This document shows positions 32,613-40,273 of a stretch of DNA of 40,312 nucleotides, in pieces. The notes under the pieces are model-generated. The model was not told where the DNA came from. It made no database searches and worked only from the letters and a program-made list of their open reading frames with translations. Source of the DNA: Gammaproteobacteria bacterium (GTDB lineage Bacteria > Pseudomonadota > Gammaproteobacteria > Arenicellales > JAANXG01); assembly GCA_018263405.1 (NCBI GenBank), contig JAANXG010000076.1, positions 1 to 40,312 on the forward strand, in the 5' to 3' direction. Numbering within the stretch: the stretch's first letter is position 1; every line of letters starts with the position of its first letter. A program made the translations under genes and the position numbers.

Positions 32613-34130
32613 TCAGCCGCTGCCGGATTTGAAATGAAACTCCGCGCCGTCCTTGATGCCCGACGGCCACCGGGCGGTGACGGTTTTCAATCGCGTATAA
32701 AAACGCACCCCTTCGGGGCCGTGGATATGGTGGTCGCCGAACAACGAGCGTTTCCAGCCTCCGAAACTGTGGTAAGCGACCGGCACGGGTATCGGGACAT
32801 TGACCCCGATCATCCCTATCCGGGCTCGGTGGGTGAAATTGCGGGCGCAGTCGCCGTCGCGCGTGAAGATTGCCGCGCCATTTCCGTACTCGTGGTCGTT
32901 GACAAGCCGTAGCGCTTCCTCATAGGTCCCCGCCCGGATGATACTCAGCACCGGCCCGAAGATTTCCTCTTTATAAATACGCATGTCTTCAGTGACGTGG
33001 TCGAACAGGCAGCCCCCCAGGTAGGCACCATCCTCGTAGCTTGGCACCTCGATGTCGCGACCGTCGATCACCAGTTTTGCGCCTTCCTCAATGCCCGTGT
33101 CGACGTAACCGCGTACTTTTTCGAGGTGTTGGGGTGTAACCAGCGGACCCATATCCGTGCTCGAATCGGTGTACGGTCCGACTTTTAGTTCGCGCACCCG
33201 CGGCTCCAGTCGCCGCACGACTTCGTCCCCTGTTTCATCACCCACGGTCACCAGCACCGAGATCGCCATGCACCGTTCTCCGGCCGAACCGTACCCGGCG
33301 CCCATCGCGGCGTCGGTGACCTGGTCCATGTCGGCGTCGGGCATGATGACCATGTGGTTCTTGGCGCCGCACAGCGCCTGGACGCGCTTGCCGTGAGCGG
33401 AACCGGTTGCGTAAACATATTCGCCGATGGCCGTGGAACCCACAAAGCTGATGCCTTCGACGCGGTGATCGGTCAACAATGTATCCACCGCTTCCTTGTC
33501 GCCCATAATTACGTTAAACACGCCGTCAGGCAGGCCCGCCTCCTGCATGAGTTCGGCCAATTTCAATGAACATGACGGATCCTTTTCGGAGGGCTTGAGA
33601 ACGAACGTGTTGCCGCAGGCGATGGCCACGGGAAACATCCACATGGGCACCATGGCGGGAAAGTTAAATGGTGTGATTCCCGCACAAACGCCGAGTGGCT
33701 GGCGCGTGGCGTAGCTGTCGACGCCGCTGGCGACGCCCTCGCTATACTCGCCTTTCAGCAATTGTGGAATGCCGCAGGCGAATTCCACGACTTCCAGGCC
33801 CCGAGTAACTGAACCCTTGGCATCCTCCAGGGTTTTGCCATGTTCGCTCGATACGAGCTGGGCGAGATTATCCATGTTCTGCCGAATGAGATCACGGAAC
33901 GCGAACATGACCTGGGAGCGTTTGGCCGGCGGCGTTGCCGCCCAGCCCGGGAATGCGTGCGCGGCGACGGCGATAGCCCGTTCTACTTCGCCTTTGCCGG
34001 CGAAAGGTACGTGCTTAGCGACCCGGCCGGTTGCAGGATCGTAGACATCCCCGTTGCGGCCGCTGCCGCCGCTAACCTTGTTGCCGCCGATGTAATGGTA
34101 CAGGGAATACACTTTGGGCTCGGTAGTCAT
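32613..34130 (-). CDS. mmsA: Methylmalonate-semialdehyde dehydrogenase (CoA-acylating)
   Basis: A 505-aa aldehyde dehydrogenase that converts methylmalonate or malonate semialdehyde to propionyl- or acetyl-CoA, in valine, beta-alanine or inositol breakdown. Family signatures: GITPFNFPAMVPMWMFPVAIACGNTFVLKPSEKDP, SFVGSTAIGEYVY, and the catalytic cysteine in GSAGERCMAISV; EEIFGPVLS and the C-terminal FGGWKRSLFGDHHIHGPEGVRFYT are diagnostic of MmsA/IolA. ATG 34130 is backed by an ideal AGGAGG about 7 nt upstream. It stands alone, without mmsB or other valine genes next to it. Its upstream region carries the 19-bp repeat shared with 11342-11360. Confidence 0.94.
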   Translation of the reverse strand: MTTEPKVYSLYHYIGGNKVSGGSGRNGDVYDPATGRVAKHVPFAGKGEVERAIAVAAHAFPGWAATPPAKRSQVMFAFRDLIRQNMDNLAQLVSSEHGKTLEDAKGSVTRGLEVVEFACGIPQLLKGEYSEGVASGVDSYATRQPLGVCAGITPFNFPAMVPMWMFPVAIACGNTFVLKPSEKDPSCSLKLAELMQEAGLPDGVFNVIMGDKEAVDTLLTDHRVEGISFVGSTAIGEYVYATGSAHGKRVQALCGAKNHMVIMPDADMDQVTDAAMGAGYGSAGERCMAISVLVTVGDETGDEVVRRLEPRVRELKVGPYTDSSTDMGPLVTPQHLEKVRGYVDTGIEEGAKLVIDGRDIEVPSYEDGAYLGGCLFDHVTEDMRIYKEEIFGPVLSIIRAGTYEEALRLVNDHEYGNGAAIFTRDGDCARNFTHRARIGMIGVNVPIPVPVAYHSFGGWKRSLFGDHHIHGPEGVRFYTRLKTVTARWPSGIKDGAEFHFKSGSG

Positions 34131-34209
34131 ACGGTGCCTCCTGGAATTCAGTTCACAATAAATCGTGGATGATCAGCCTGCTTTGAAGGGGTAGTAGCTC
34201 GTTGGAGTA

Positions 34210-34228
34210 TAGTGTACCCCGTCACTGA
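34210..34228 (-). repeat. 19-bp dispersed repeat, copy 2
   Basis: Reverse complement reads TCAGTGACGGGGTACACTA, identical to 11342-11360. Here it lies about 80 bases upstream of the mmsA start and is followed, in mmsA direction, by TATACT, a plausible -10, so it may sit in the promoter. Confidence 0.6.
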
Positions 34229-34362
34229 GCCTGGGTTTTATATTCGGGGCAAAAAACCAGCATGATTTCGGATGGTATCCTCTCTTTGAGGACCATGGCG
34301 GTAAGGTGATCTGGAAAGGCCTACAAAATACCGGATACAAAACAAGGTTTTTAGGTAAGCGT

Positions 34363-34419
34363 GTAAGTTCAAAAAGTCCGTACAATGTTAGCGATGGTGT
34401 GGAGGCAGGGTTGTCTTTC
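34363..34419 (-). repeat. Half MITE remnant (copy E)
   Basis: GTAAGTTCAAAAAGTCCGTACAAT... through GGTTGTCTTTC matches, with several changes, the complement of the right arm of the 171-bp element. The other half is missing and no target duplication is visible, so it looks like an old deletion derivative. It ends 78 bases before the moeB start. Confidence 0.65.
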
Positions 34420-34497
34420 GGCCTATCTCGTGGTCCAAGTAGACAGATGGCCTTATCATCCCACGACAAAGTTGTGATATGCGAGGGTTAACTACGT

Positions 34498-35274
34498 ATG
34501 ACTTCCCAACCCGCCCAGCACGTCGCCAGTGACGAGCAACTGCTCCGATACAGCCGGCAGATATTCCTGCCGGAAATCGATGTAGAGGGGCAAAACCGCC
34601 TGTTGAATTCCAGCGTAGTGATCTTCGGCATGGGCGGGCTGGGTTCGCCGGCAAGCATTTATCTTGCTACCAGCGGCGTCGGGGAATTGGTTCTGGTGGA
34701 TCCGGACAAGGTTGAATTGTCGAATCTGCAGCGCCAGATTGTTCACATGAACAGCGCGCTGGGACAGCCGAAAGTCGATTCGGCGGAACGGACGTTGAAA
34801 GCCTTGAATCCTGATGTTTGTATCCGATCGCGCGATCAAGCGCTGCCGGATGACGAACTCGATGAAGTGGTTCGACAGTCGGATGTCGTGGTTGATGGGA
34901 CGGACAATTTCGAGGCGCGTTTTGCCATCAACGCTGCCTGTGTTCGAATCGGTAAACCGCTTGTTTCAGCGGCGGTGGTGCGCATGGAAGGTCAGGTCAG
35001 CGTTTACCGCCTGGATCGTTCGGATGCGCCCTGCTACGGGTGTCTGTATCGGAACATTGCCGAACCGCCGCAGAACTGTGCCGAGAACGGCGTGCTGGGT
35101 TCGGTTGCGGGGCTGTTGGGATGTATCCAGGCCACGGAAACGATCAAGGTACTGCTGAATTTCGGTGAACCACTGGATGGCCGCTTGTTGTTGATTGATG
35201 CCCGCACCATGGAATGGCAATCTGTGCGCTTGCAAAAAGATCCGAAATGCCCGGTCTGTGGACCGCCGGATTAA
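34498..35274 (+). CDS. moeB: Molybdopterin-synthase adenylyltransferase MoeB/ThiF family
   Basis: A 258-aa E1-like enzyme that adenylates the C-terminal glycine of a MoaD-type sulfur carrier for molybdopterin synthesis. Features: RYSRQIFLPEIDVEGQNRLLNSSVVIFGMGGLGSPASIYLA (ATP-binding Gly motif), the VDPDKVELSNLQRQIVH arginine motif, VDGTDNFEARFAINAACV and two zinc-binding pairs, CYGCLY and CPVCG. MoeB versus ThiF cannot be separated by motifs alone. The nearby moa and moe genes favour MoeB. GAGG about 11 nt before ATG 34498. No moaD is present in this window. Confidence 0.88.
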   Translation: MTSQPAQHVASDEQLLRYSRQIFLPEIDVEGQNRLLNSSVVIFGMGGLGSPASIYLATSGVGELVLVDPDKVELSNLQRQIVHMNSALGQPKVDSAERTLKALNPDVCIRSRDQALPDDELDEVVRQSDVVVDGTDNFEARFAINAACVRIGKPLVSAAVVRMEGQVSVYRLDRSDAPCYGCLYRNIAEPPQNCAENGVLGSVAGLLGCIQATETIKVLLNFGEPLDGRLLLIDARTMEWQSVRLQKDPKCPVCGPPD

Positions 35275-35296
35275 CCTCTTTATGCGATGAACGATC

Positions 35297-35578
35297 GTGT
35301 TAGTTACCAAGGAAATGGGAATATCCCATGCGGAGTTCTTTTCAGTGCTGCCGCGTTTACTGGATGGACGCGAATACAAAGTCGAAGGCAGTATAATCGT
35401 TTGCGAAAACGACGGCAGGCGGATCATCTTCACGCTCTGGCCCGAACAACAGCGAACCATCGCTTCGATCACGCTACCGAGTACCCGGATCGATATATCG
35501 CTGGATGACTTCAGTGACGAGGAACAGAAGAGATTCATGGAAAAATTTGACCTGCGTTTTCGACGCGGTGGCGGTTGA
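35297..35578 (+). CDS. Conserved-looking 93-aa protein of unknown function
   Basis: A small protein 22 nt after moeB on the same strand, probably co-transcribed. It begins at GTG 35297 or possibly ATG 35315 (MGISHAEFFSVLPRLLDG). It is predicted to be mixed alpha/beta with no cysteines at metal-site spacing beyond a single Cys, no signal peptide and no membrane segment. The end, DFSDEEQKRFMEKFDLRFRRGGG, finishes in a Gly-rich tail. The tail ends GGG rather than exactly GG as in MoaD, and the rest does not look like a ubiquitin-fold carrier, so I do not call it MoaD. Function unknown; linkage to cofactor synthesis is by position only. Confidence 0.65.
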   Translation: MLVTKEMGISHAEFFSVLPRLLDGREYKVEGSIIVCENDGRRIIFTLWPEQQRTIASITLPSTRIDISLDDFSDEEQKRFMEKFDLRFRRGGG

Positions 35579-35624
35579 GAATCTCTCTGTGACGCCTCTG
35601 CGGGGCCCTGTATCCTAATTTATC

Positions 35625-35795
35625 GTAATTTCTCAATAACCCCGTGCAAGAATGTGGGGGTAGGGTTGTCTTTCAGGGCTGTCGAAAGCACGGAAGCTTT
35701 CGCCAGAGCGTACAAGGATGTATTCACAGCGTCCCTGAAAGACAACCCTACCCCCACATGATCGCCGACATTGCACGGACTTTTTGAGAAATTAC
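35625..35795 (+). mobile_element. 171-bp MITE, copy C, with 8-bp target duplication
   Basis: Third full copy, same length and orientation as A and B but with about six substitutions, mostly in the core (for example around 35697 and 35714-35726). Its outer termini GTAATTTCTCAA and TTGAGAAATTAC are perfectly complementary, 12 of 12. It is flanked by AATTTATC at 35617-35624 and 35796-35803, a perfect 8-bp target duplication. It lies about 50 bases upstream of moaA and may have displaced or supplied that gene's control signals. Confidence 0.92.
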
Positions 35796-35846
35796 AATTT
35801 ATCACGTTGATAGAGTAACTAAAACTGAACCCTGAATAGTCGTTCG

Positions 35847-36869
35847 ATGAGGCAAATGACCGTACAAGACGCACTGCAAAGGCCGATCCGGGATCTGAGA
35901 ATTTCCGTTACCGACCGGTGCAACTTTCGGTGCGTTTATTGCATGCCGAAACACGTGTTCGGACCCGGCCACGAGTTTTTGCCGCGTTCGGAGTTGCTGA
36001 CCTACGAGGAAATTGCGCGCCTGGCCCGCTCATTTGCCGCGATAGGGGTCGGTAAATTCCGTCTGACGGGCGGTGAGCCATTGATTCGCCGCGATCTCGT
36101 TGGCCTCATCGGGATGCTCAGCGGTATCGAAGGCGTCGAGGACATCAGCCTCACGACGAATGGTTCGATGTTAACGCCGGACAAGGCCCGGACGCTCAAG
36201 CAGGCCGGCTTGCGGCGCATCACGGTATCCTTGGATGCATTGGACAACCAGACCTTTATGATGCTTAACGACGTCGACTACCCGGTTCAAAAAGTCCTGG
36301 ATGCCCTTGACAATGCCGAGGCGGCCGGACTTTCCCCGGTGAAGGTCAACGTTGTTGTCAAAAAAGGCGTGAACGACCACAGTATTATTCCTCTGGTACG
36401 ATATTTTCATGGCTCGTCGCACATCGTGCGATTCATCGAATATATGGACGTGGGACACAGTAACGGCTGGCGCCTGGATGATGTCGTGCCCGCGGCCGAA
36501 ATCGCAGAGCGTATCAACGCCGAGTTGCCGATTGAGCCCGCCGAACCCAATTATCGCGGTGAAGTCGCTCAACGCTGGCGGTTCGTGGACGGCGGTGGGG
36601 AAGTAGGTATCGTATCCTCGGTCACCCAACCGTTTTGCCGCAGTTGTCATCGCGCCCGTTTGTCGGCAAGAGGGGAGTTGTACACCTGCCTGTTTGCCGC
36701 CCGGGGACATGACCTGCGCCGTCTGGTGCGCGATACGGAACTATCGGATGATGAACTAACGGACCGCCTTTCCCGAATTTGGTCCGTGCGCGATGATCGT
36801 TACTCGGAAATCCGCAGTGAAAACACGCTGTCACTGCCGAAAGTGGAGATGTCCTACATCGGTGGCTGA
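35847..36869 (+). CDS. moaA: GTP 3',8-cyclase MoaA
   Basis: A 340-aa radical-SAM enzyme for the first step of molybdenum cofactor synthesis, converting GTP to 3',8-cyclo-7,8-dihydro-GTP (with MoaC acting next). The N-terminal Fe-S site is TDRCNFRCVYCMP (CxxxCxxC); FRLTGGEPLIRRDL follows. The second cluster is the CRSCHRARLSARGELYTCLFA group (CxxC...C). The C-terminus is MSYIGG, the GG-ending tail needed in family members. ATG 35847 or 35856 are both possible starts. No moaC is adjacent, so MoaC must be encoded elsewhere. A molybdenum-cofactor riboswitch, known before E. coli moaA, is not recognisable in the short stretch left after the MITE. Confidence 0.95.
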   Translation: MRQMTVQDALQRPIRDLRISVTDRCNFRCVYCMPKHVFGPGHEFLPRSELLTYEEIARLARSFAAIGVGKFRLTGGEPLIRRDLVGLIGMLSGIEGVEDISLTTNGSMLTPDKARTLKQAGLRRITVSLDALDNQTFMMLNDVDYPVQKVLDALDNAEAAGLSPVKVNVVVKKGVNDHSIIPLVRYFHGSSHIVRFIEYMDVGHSNGWRLDDVVPAAEIAERINAELPIEPAEPNYRGEVAQRWRFVDGGGEVGIVSSVTQPFCRSCHRARLSARGELYTCLFAARGHDLRRLVRDTELSDDELTDRLSRIWSVRDDRYSEIRSENTLSLPKVEMSYIGG

Positions 36870-36982
36870 GTACTCCATCAATGGGATCAAATCCGCTCCG
36901 TCTTCCTTGCGGGCACCTCTATTCATTATTGATACCTATCGACCAAGAACACGGGACCTTAACAAGCGCAAGAGAGTATCCA

Positions 36983-37702
36983 GTGAGCACACCATTCAAA
37001 GCCAGGAATTACGAACCGCTGATTTCACTCATCGTGCCGGTTTTCAATGAACAAGATGTCGTTGAAATCTTCCTGGAGAAAACCTCCCGAGTCATGGAAA
37101 AAGCCAGACTTGATTATGAGTATGTTTTCATAAATGACGGGTCGACTGACGGGACATTGGCAAAACTGATTGAACTGTCAGCCAGTAATCCACACATCCG
37201 GGTCATCAACCTGTCCCGCAACTTCGGTAAAGAAGCGGGGATGACCGCGGGAATTGACCGGGTACGGGGCAATGTCCTGGTGCCGATTGATGTCGATTTG
37301 CAGGACCCGCCTGAACTGATTCCACAGTTTGTCGAAAAATGGCGGGAAGGCTACGACATAGTCTATGGAGTACGTACACATCGTAACGAGGATTCCATGA
37401 TAAGAAGGGCCACCGCTGGGTGGTTTTACGGCTTGTTCAACCACCTGTCCCCTGTGCATATTCCAGACAATGCCGGGGACTTCCGTTTGATTGATGAACG
37501 TGCCAACGAAGTGTTACGACAACTCCCTGAACGCAACCGCTTTATGAAAGGCCTGTTTTCCTGGGTAGGGTTCTATTCGATCGGTATCTCTTATTTGAGT
37601 ATTAAGCATGTCTTAATGTCCAGATACCATATCAGGTGGGAAGTTGCCGGGTTAGCGCAACCGCCAGGAAAACATGAAAGAACTTTTAAGAAATTTTGTT
37701 AA
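36983..37702 (+). pseudogene. GT2 polyprenyl-phosphate glycosyltransferase, 3'-truncated
   Basis: GtrB/DPM1-like family 2 glycosyltransferase that would move a sugar from a nucleotide donor to a polyprenyl phosphate. GTG 36983 has AGAGAG 6 nt upstream. The catalytic domain is complete: LIVPVFNEQDVVEIFLEKT, FINDGSTDGT, INLSRNFGKEAGMTAGID, the DVDLQDPPELIP acid site and GDFRLIDERANEVLRQLPERNRFMKGLFSWVGF. Family similarity ends after GISY (about 37602), and the last ~33 residues are unrelated; the two C-terminal membrane helices of GtrB are missing. Homologues are about 310-330 aa, against 239 here. The break coincides with an adjacent transposase relic. The soluble domain could still be made; activity is uncertain. 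Confidence 0.7.
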
Positions 37703-37719
37703 TTCTAATCTCTAACCAC

Positions 37720-37896
37720 GGTCCAAAGTGGAAGGTCTGGAATCATCTCAAGCGCCATCGGGTCGGCAAGACGGCGGTTACCGGACCCGGAGACCTGAAG
37801 CGTAAAGTCATTGGCTTCCTGCGCTCGCTGCAAAAGCTCCCCGCCGTCGTCCGCGCATTCTTTCAGGAGAAACATGTTTGCTACGCCTCCGCATGA
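37720..37896 (+). pseudogene. IS630-family transposase C-terminal relic
   Basis: The frame VWNHLKRHRVGKTAVTGPGDLKRK...LQKLPAVVRAFFQEKHV ends at a TGA near 37896. It resembles the C-terminal end of IS630-type DDE transposases, which follows the catalytic ExW/VWNHLK region. The rest of the transposase is absent. Directly downstream to ~37930 an IS end might lie, but I cannot match an opposite terminal repeat. This remnant adjoins the point where the glycosyltransferase gene is cut, so an insertion followed by deletion would explain both. Assignment to IS630 is by memory of the family's tail and is tentative. Confidence 0.45.
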
Positions 37897-37942
37897 TGTC
37901 GGGTGACTTTCGTGCGGTTTAGTAATAGAGGTGCCCTTGCGT

Positions 37943-38479
37943 TTATACCTCCAGCAACCGGGGCATGAGCTCCACGAGATTGCAGGGAAGCGTTCGGTAA
38001 TCCAATTGGTACTGGATAAGTTGATCCCATGCGTCGCCACAGGCACCGGATGAACCGGGCAGGCAAAAGACGTACGTAGCGTTGGCAACGCCTGCCACAG
38101 CGCGTGATTGTAGTGTCGATGTCTTGATGGAATCCCAGGACAAGTTACGAAACATCTCCCCAAACCCCGGGATTTCCTTGTCCAGCAGTGGCCGGATCGC
38201 CTCGGGCGTGCCGTCCCGACCGGTCACACCGGTACCGCCGGTGGTCAGGATCACTCCGGGGGCATCCGGTTCGGCGATCCAGGCCGAGACCACGGCGCGA
38301 ATGCGATAGATATCGTCCGGTACAATGGTTTTTTCGTGAACGAAATGGCCGCAGTTCTCGACACGATTTACGAGCAGTTTGCCCGATTTATCGTCTGCTT
38401 CGGTGCGGCTGTCCGAAACGGTGAGTACCGCGATGGATAAGGGAATAAATTCTCTGTTTTTCGTGGGTCCGTCATTCAT
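37943..38479 (-). CDS. moaB: Molybdenum cofactor biosynthesis protein MoaB
   Basis: A 178-aa MoaB/MogA-fold protein, close to the 170-aa E. coli MoaB. Molybdopterin-binding motifs are LTTGGTGVTGRDGTPEAIRPL and the STLQSRAVAGVANATYVFCLPGSSGACGDAWDQLI segment. Such proteins adenylate molybdopterin before metal insertion in species where MoaB acts like MogA. ATG 38479; divergent from moaE with only ~50-70 bases between, implying shared control. The downstream side meets the IS relic. Confidence 0.93.
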   Translation of the reverse strand: MNDGPTKNREFIPLSIAVLTVSDSRTEADDKSGKLLVNRVENCGHFVHEKTIVPDDIYRIRAVVSAWIAEPDAPGVILTTGGTGVTGRDGTPEAIRPLLDKEIPGFGEMFRNLSWDSIKTSTLQSRAVAGVANATYVFCLPGSSGACGDAWDQLIQYQLDYRTLPCNLVELMPRLLEV

Positions 38480-38548
38480 GGGGCTATTGCTCGTTTCCCG
38501 CAGTCGGGAATGTTACGGTCAAATGAACTCATGCGCGATAATACACTC

Positions 38549-38977
38549 ATGAAGGTTGAGATTAGAGAACGGGCCTTCGATCCCTGGACGGAAGTGGCGC
38601 ACTACCAGGCGTCTCTGACTTCCTTCGGGGCCACGGCGGTGTTCGTCGGGACGATGCGCGATATCAACGAATCCTCGAAAGTCGACCGCATGATGATCGA
38701 GCACTACCCGGGCATGACGGAAATTCATTTGAATAATATTTGCAAACGGGCCGGGGCACGATGGAATATCATCGACGCGCTGGTAATTCACCGCGTCGGA
38801 GAACTCTATCCCAACGACACTATTGTTCTTGTAGCGGTTTGGTCGGCCCATCGCAAAGATGCTTACGAGGCCAACCGATTCATCATGGAGGATTTGAAAT
38901 CCAGTGCGCCGTTCTGGAAGAAGGAAACCCTGGACGGGGGCGAGCGCTGGGTCGGAAAAAACACACCGGGCTATTAA
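38549..38977 (+). CDS. moaE: Molybdopterin synthase catalytic subunit MoaE
   Basis: About 142 aa large subunit of molybdopterin synthase, which, with thiocarboxylated MoaD, inserts two sulfurs into cyclic pyranopterin. Motifs: GATAVFVGTMRD, IEHYPGMTE, VIHRVGELYPND, VWSAHRKDAYEANRFIMEDLKSSAPFWKKE, with the catalytic lysines in the KSSAPFWKKE stretch. The ATG at 38549 starts nearest to family homology (MKVEIRERAFDPW); ATG 38531 and an earlier start at 38510 are alternatives. No good ribosome site distinguishes them. Ends 30 bases from the convergent moeA stop. No moaD accompanies it here. Confidence 0.93.
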   Translation: MKVEIRERAFDPWTEVAHYQASLTSFGATAVFVGTMRDINESSKVDRMMIEHYPGMTEIHLNNICKRAGARWNIIDALVIHRVGELYPNDTIVLVAVWSAHRKDAYEANRFIMEDLKSSAPFWKKETLDGGERWVGKNTPGY

Positions 38978-39007
38978 CAATTACCGTTCACGGCGGTCTT
39001 GCGGCCC

Positions 39008-40273
39008 TTAAACGCGAAACTCGCTGAATGGAATCACGGGGACTTGCATTCCCCGTTCCACGGATTCGAACTCCATCGGCAGCACAATAAAGCAGTTTGC
39101 CCGGGACATCGATGTGAGGATGCCGGAACCCTGGGATCCGGTTTTCTCGACGGTCAGGTTCCCGTGCCGGTCGCTGCTCAATACGCCGCGTTGGTATTCG
39201 GTCCGTCCAGCCTTCTTTTGCAGCTTCGACTCACACCTCGCGTTCAGGACCAAGGGATCGATTGTGGACTCACCCATCAGATGTCGCAGGGCGGGCTGGA
39301 CGAACAGGTAAAACGTCGCCATGACCGAAACGGGATTCCCCGGCAGGCCGAAGAACCAGCTGTCGCCGAGGCGGCCGAATGCGAGAGGCCGGCCGGGTTT
39401 CATGGCGACTTTCCAGAAGTCGATCCGACCGAGTTCCGTTAAACTCTGTTTGACGTAGTCCGCTTCGCCCACGGAGACGCCACCGGAGGTAATAACGACA
39501 TCTGCGTTGTCGGCCGCGAGGCGGAACGCTTTCAAGGTCGCTTCCGGGGTATCCTTAACCACGCCCATGTCGATAATGTCGGTGCCCAGGCGCGTCAGCA
39601 TGCCGTACAGCGTGTAACGATTGCTGTCGTAGATGTCACCGGCAGCCAGCGGATCGCCGATGGAACGTAGCTCATCGCCGGTGGAGAAAAACGCGACACG
39701 GGGGCGTCGGGTGACTGGAACTTCACTGATGCCCAGCGAGGCGATCAAACCCAGGTCCGAGGGTTGCAGGCGATGACCCCGGGTAACGACGGTGTCCCCC
39801 CTGCGAATGTCCTCGCCCGCCTGTCGGACGTTCTGGCCCGCTTTGTGACGCTCGTCGATCCTGATACGGTGTTCCGATACGGATTCGGTGTCTTCCTGCA
39901 TTACTACCGTGTCTGTACCGCCGGGCATGACGGCCCCGGTCATGATCTGTGCGCATTGGCCGGTTTTCACCGTGCCGTTAAAGGGATGGCCGGCGAAGGA
40001 CGACCCCACGACGGATAATTCACGCGCCTCGGTTGTCGGCAGGTCCGAGCTCGAGACCGCGTAACCGTCCATGGCCGAATTCGTGTGTCCCGGCACCGCC
40101 AGGGGCGAGCGGATGTCTTCGCCCAGAATCCGGCAGAGCGCGGCCCGTAGCGCGAGGTATTCGAGGCTCTCCAGCGGGGTGATGGACGCCAGGATACGTT
40201 GGCGGGCGTCTTCCGTGGATATCGAGCCCGGATCGGAGCTGTCCAGGCAGCTGGGGTCGACGGCGATGGTCAT
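39008..40273 (-). CDS. moeA: Molybdopterin molybdenumtransferase MoeA
   Basis: A 421-aa MoeA (E. coli 411 aa) inserting molybdate into adenylated molybdopterin. Domains in order: the N-terminal linker and DI/DII region (ALCRILGEDIRSPLAVPGHTNSAMDGYAV, GQCAQIMTGAVMPGGTDTVVMQED), then the MoCF-binding domain (VAFFSTGDEL, DSNRYTLYGML, VITSGGVSVGEADYVKQ, FGLPGNPVSVM), then the small C-terminal domain IV. ATG 40273. Convergent with moaE. Together with moaB this supplies the metal-insertion stage of the pathway. The upstream ~39 bases reach the window edge, so its promoter is outside or only partly seen. Confidence 0.95.
   Translation of the reverse strand: MTIAVDPSCLDSSDPGSISTEDARQRILASITPLESLEYLALRAALCRILGEDIRSPLAVPGHTNSAMDGYAVSSSDLPTTEARELSVVGSSFAGHPFNGTVKTGQCAQIMTGAVMPGGTDTVVMQEDTESVSEHRIRIDERHKAGQNVRQAGEDIRRGDTVVTRGHRLQPSDLGLIASLGISEVPVTRRPRVAFFSTGDELRSIGDPLAAGDIYDSNRYTLYGMLTRLGTDIIDMGVVKDTPEATLKAFRLAADNADVVITSGGVSVGEADYVKQSLTELGRIDFWKVAMKPGRPLAFGRLGDSWFFGLPGNPVSVMATFYLFVQPALRHLMGESTIDPLVLNARCESKLQKKAGRTEYQRGVLSSDRHGNLTVEKTGSQGSGILTSMSRANCFIVLPMEFESVERGMQVPVIPFSEFRV

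Larger units (their letters stand above)
34131..34497. other. Divergent spacer mmsA / moeB with repeats
   Basis: 367 bases between divergent genes. It holds the 19-bp repeat (34210-34228), a GGT..CCTC/GAGG..ACC hairpin near 34273-34293, and a half MITE at 34363-34419. No reliable promoter is identifiable for either gene and no ORF is supported. Confidence 0.4.

Noticed and set aside
2849..35795. Repeats as a CRISPR array
   Set aside because: Copies are kilobases apart, 171 bp long, palindromic and bounded by target duplications; there are no cas genes.
35796..35846. Molybdenum-cofactor riboswitch before moaA
   Set aside because: Only about 50 AT-rich bases separate the MITE from moaA and they show none of the nested stems expected.
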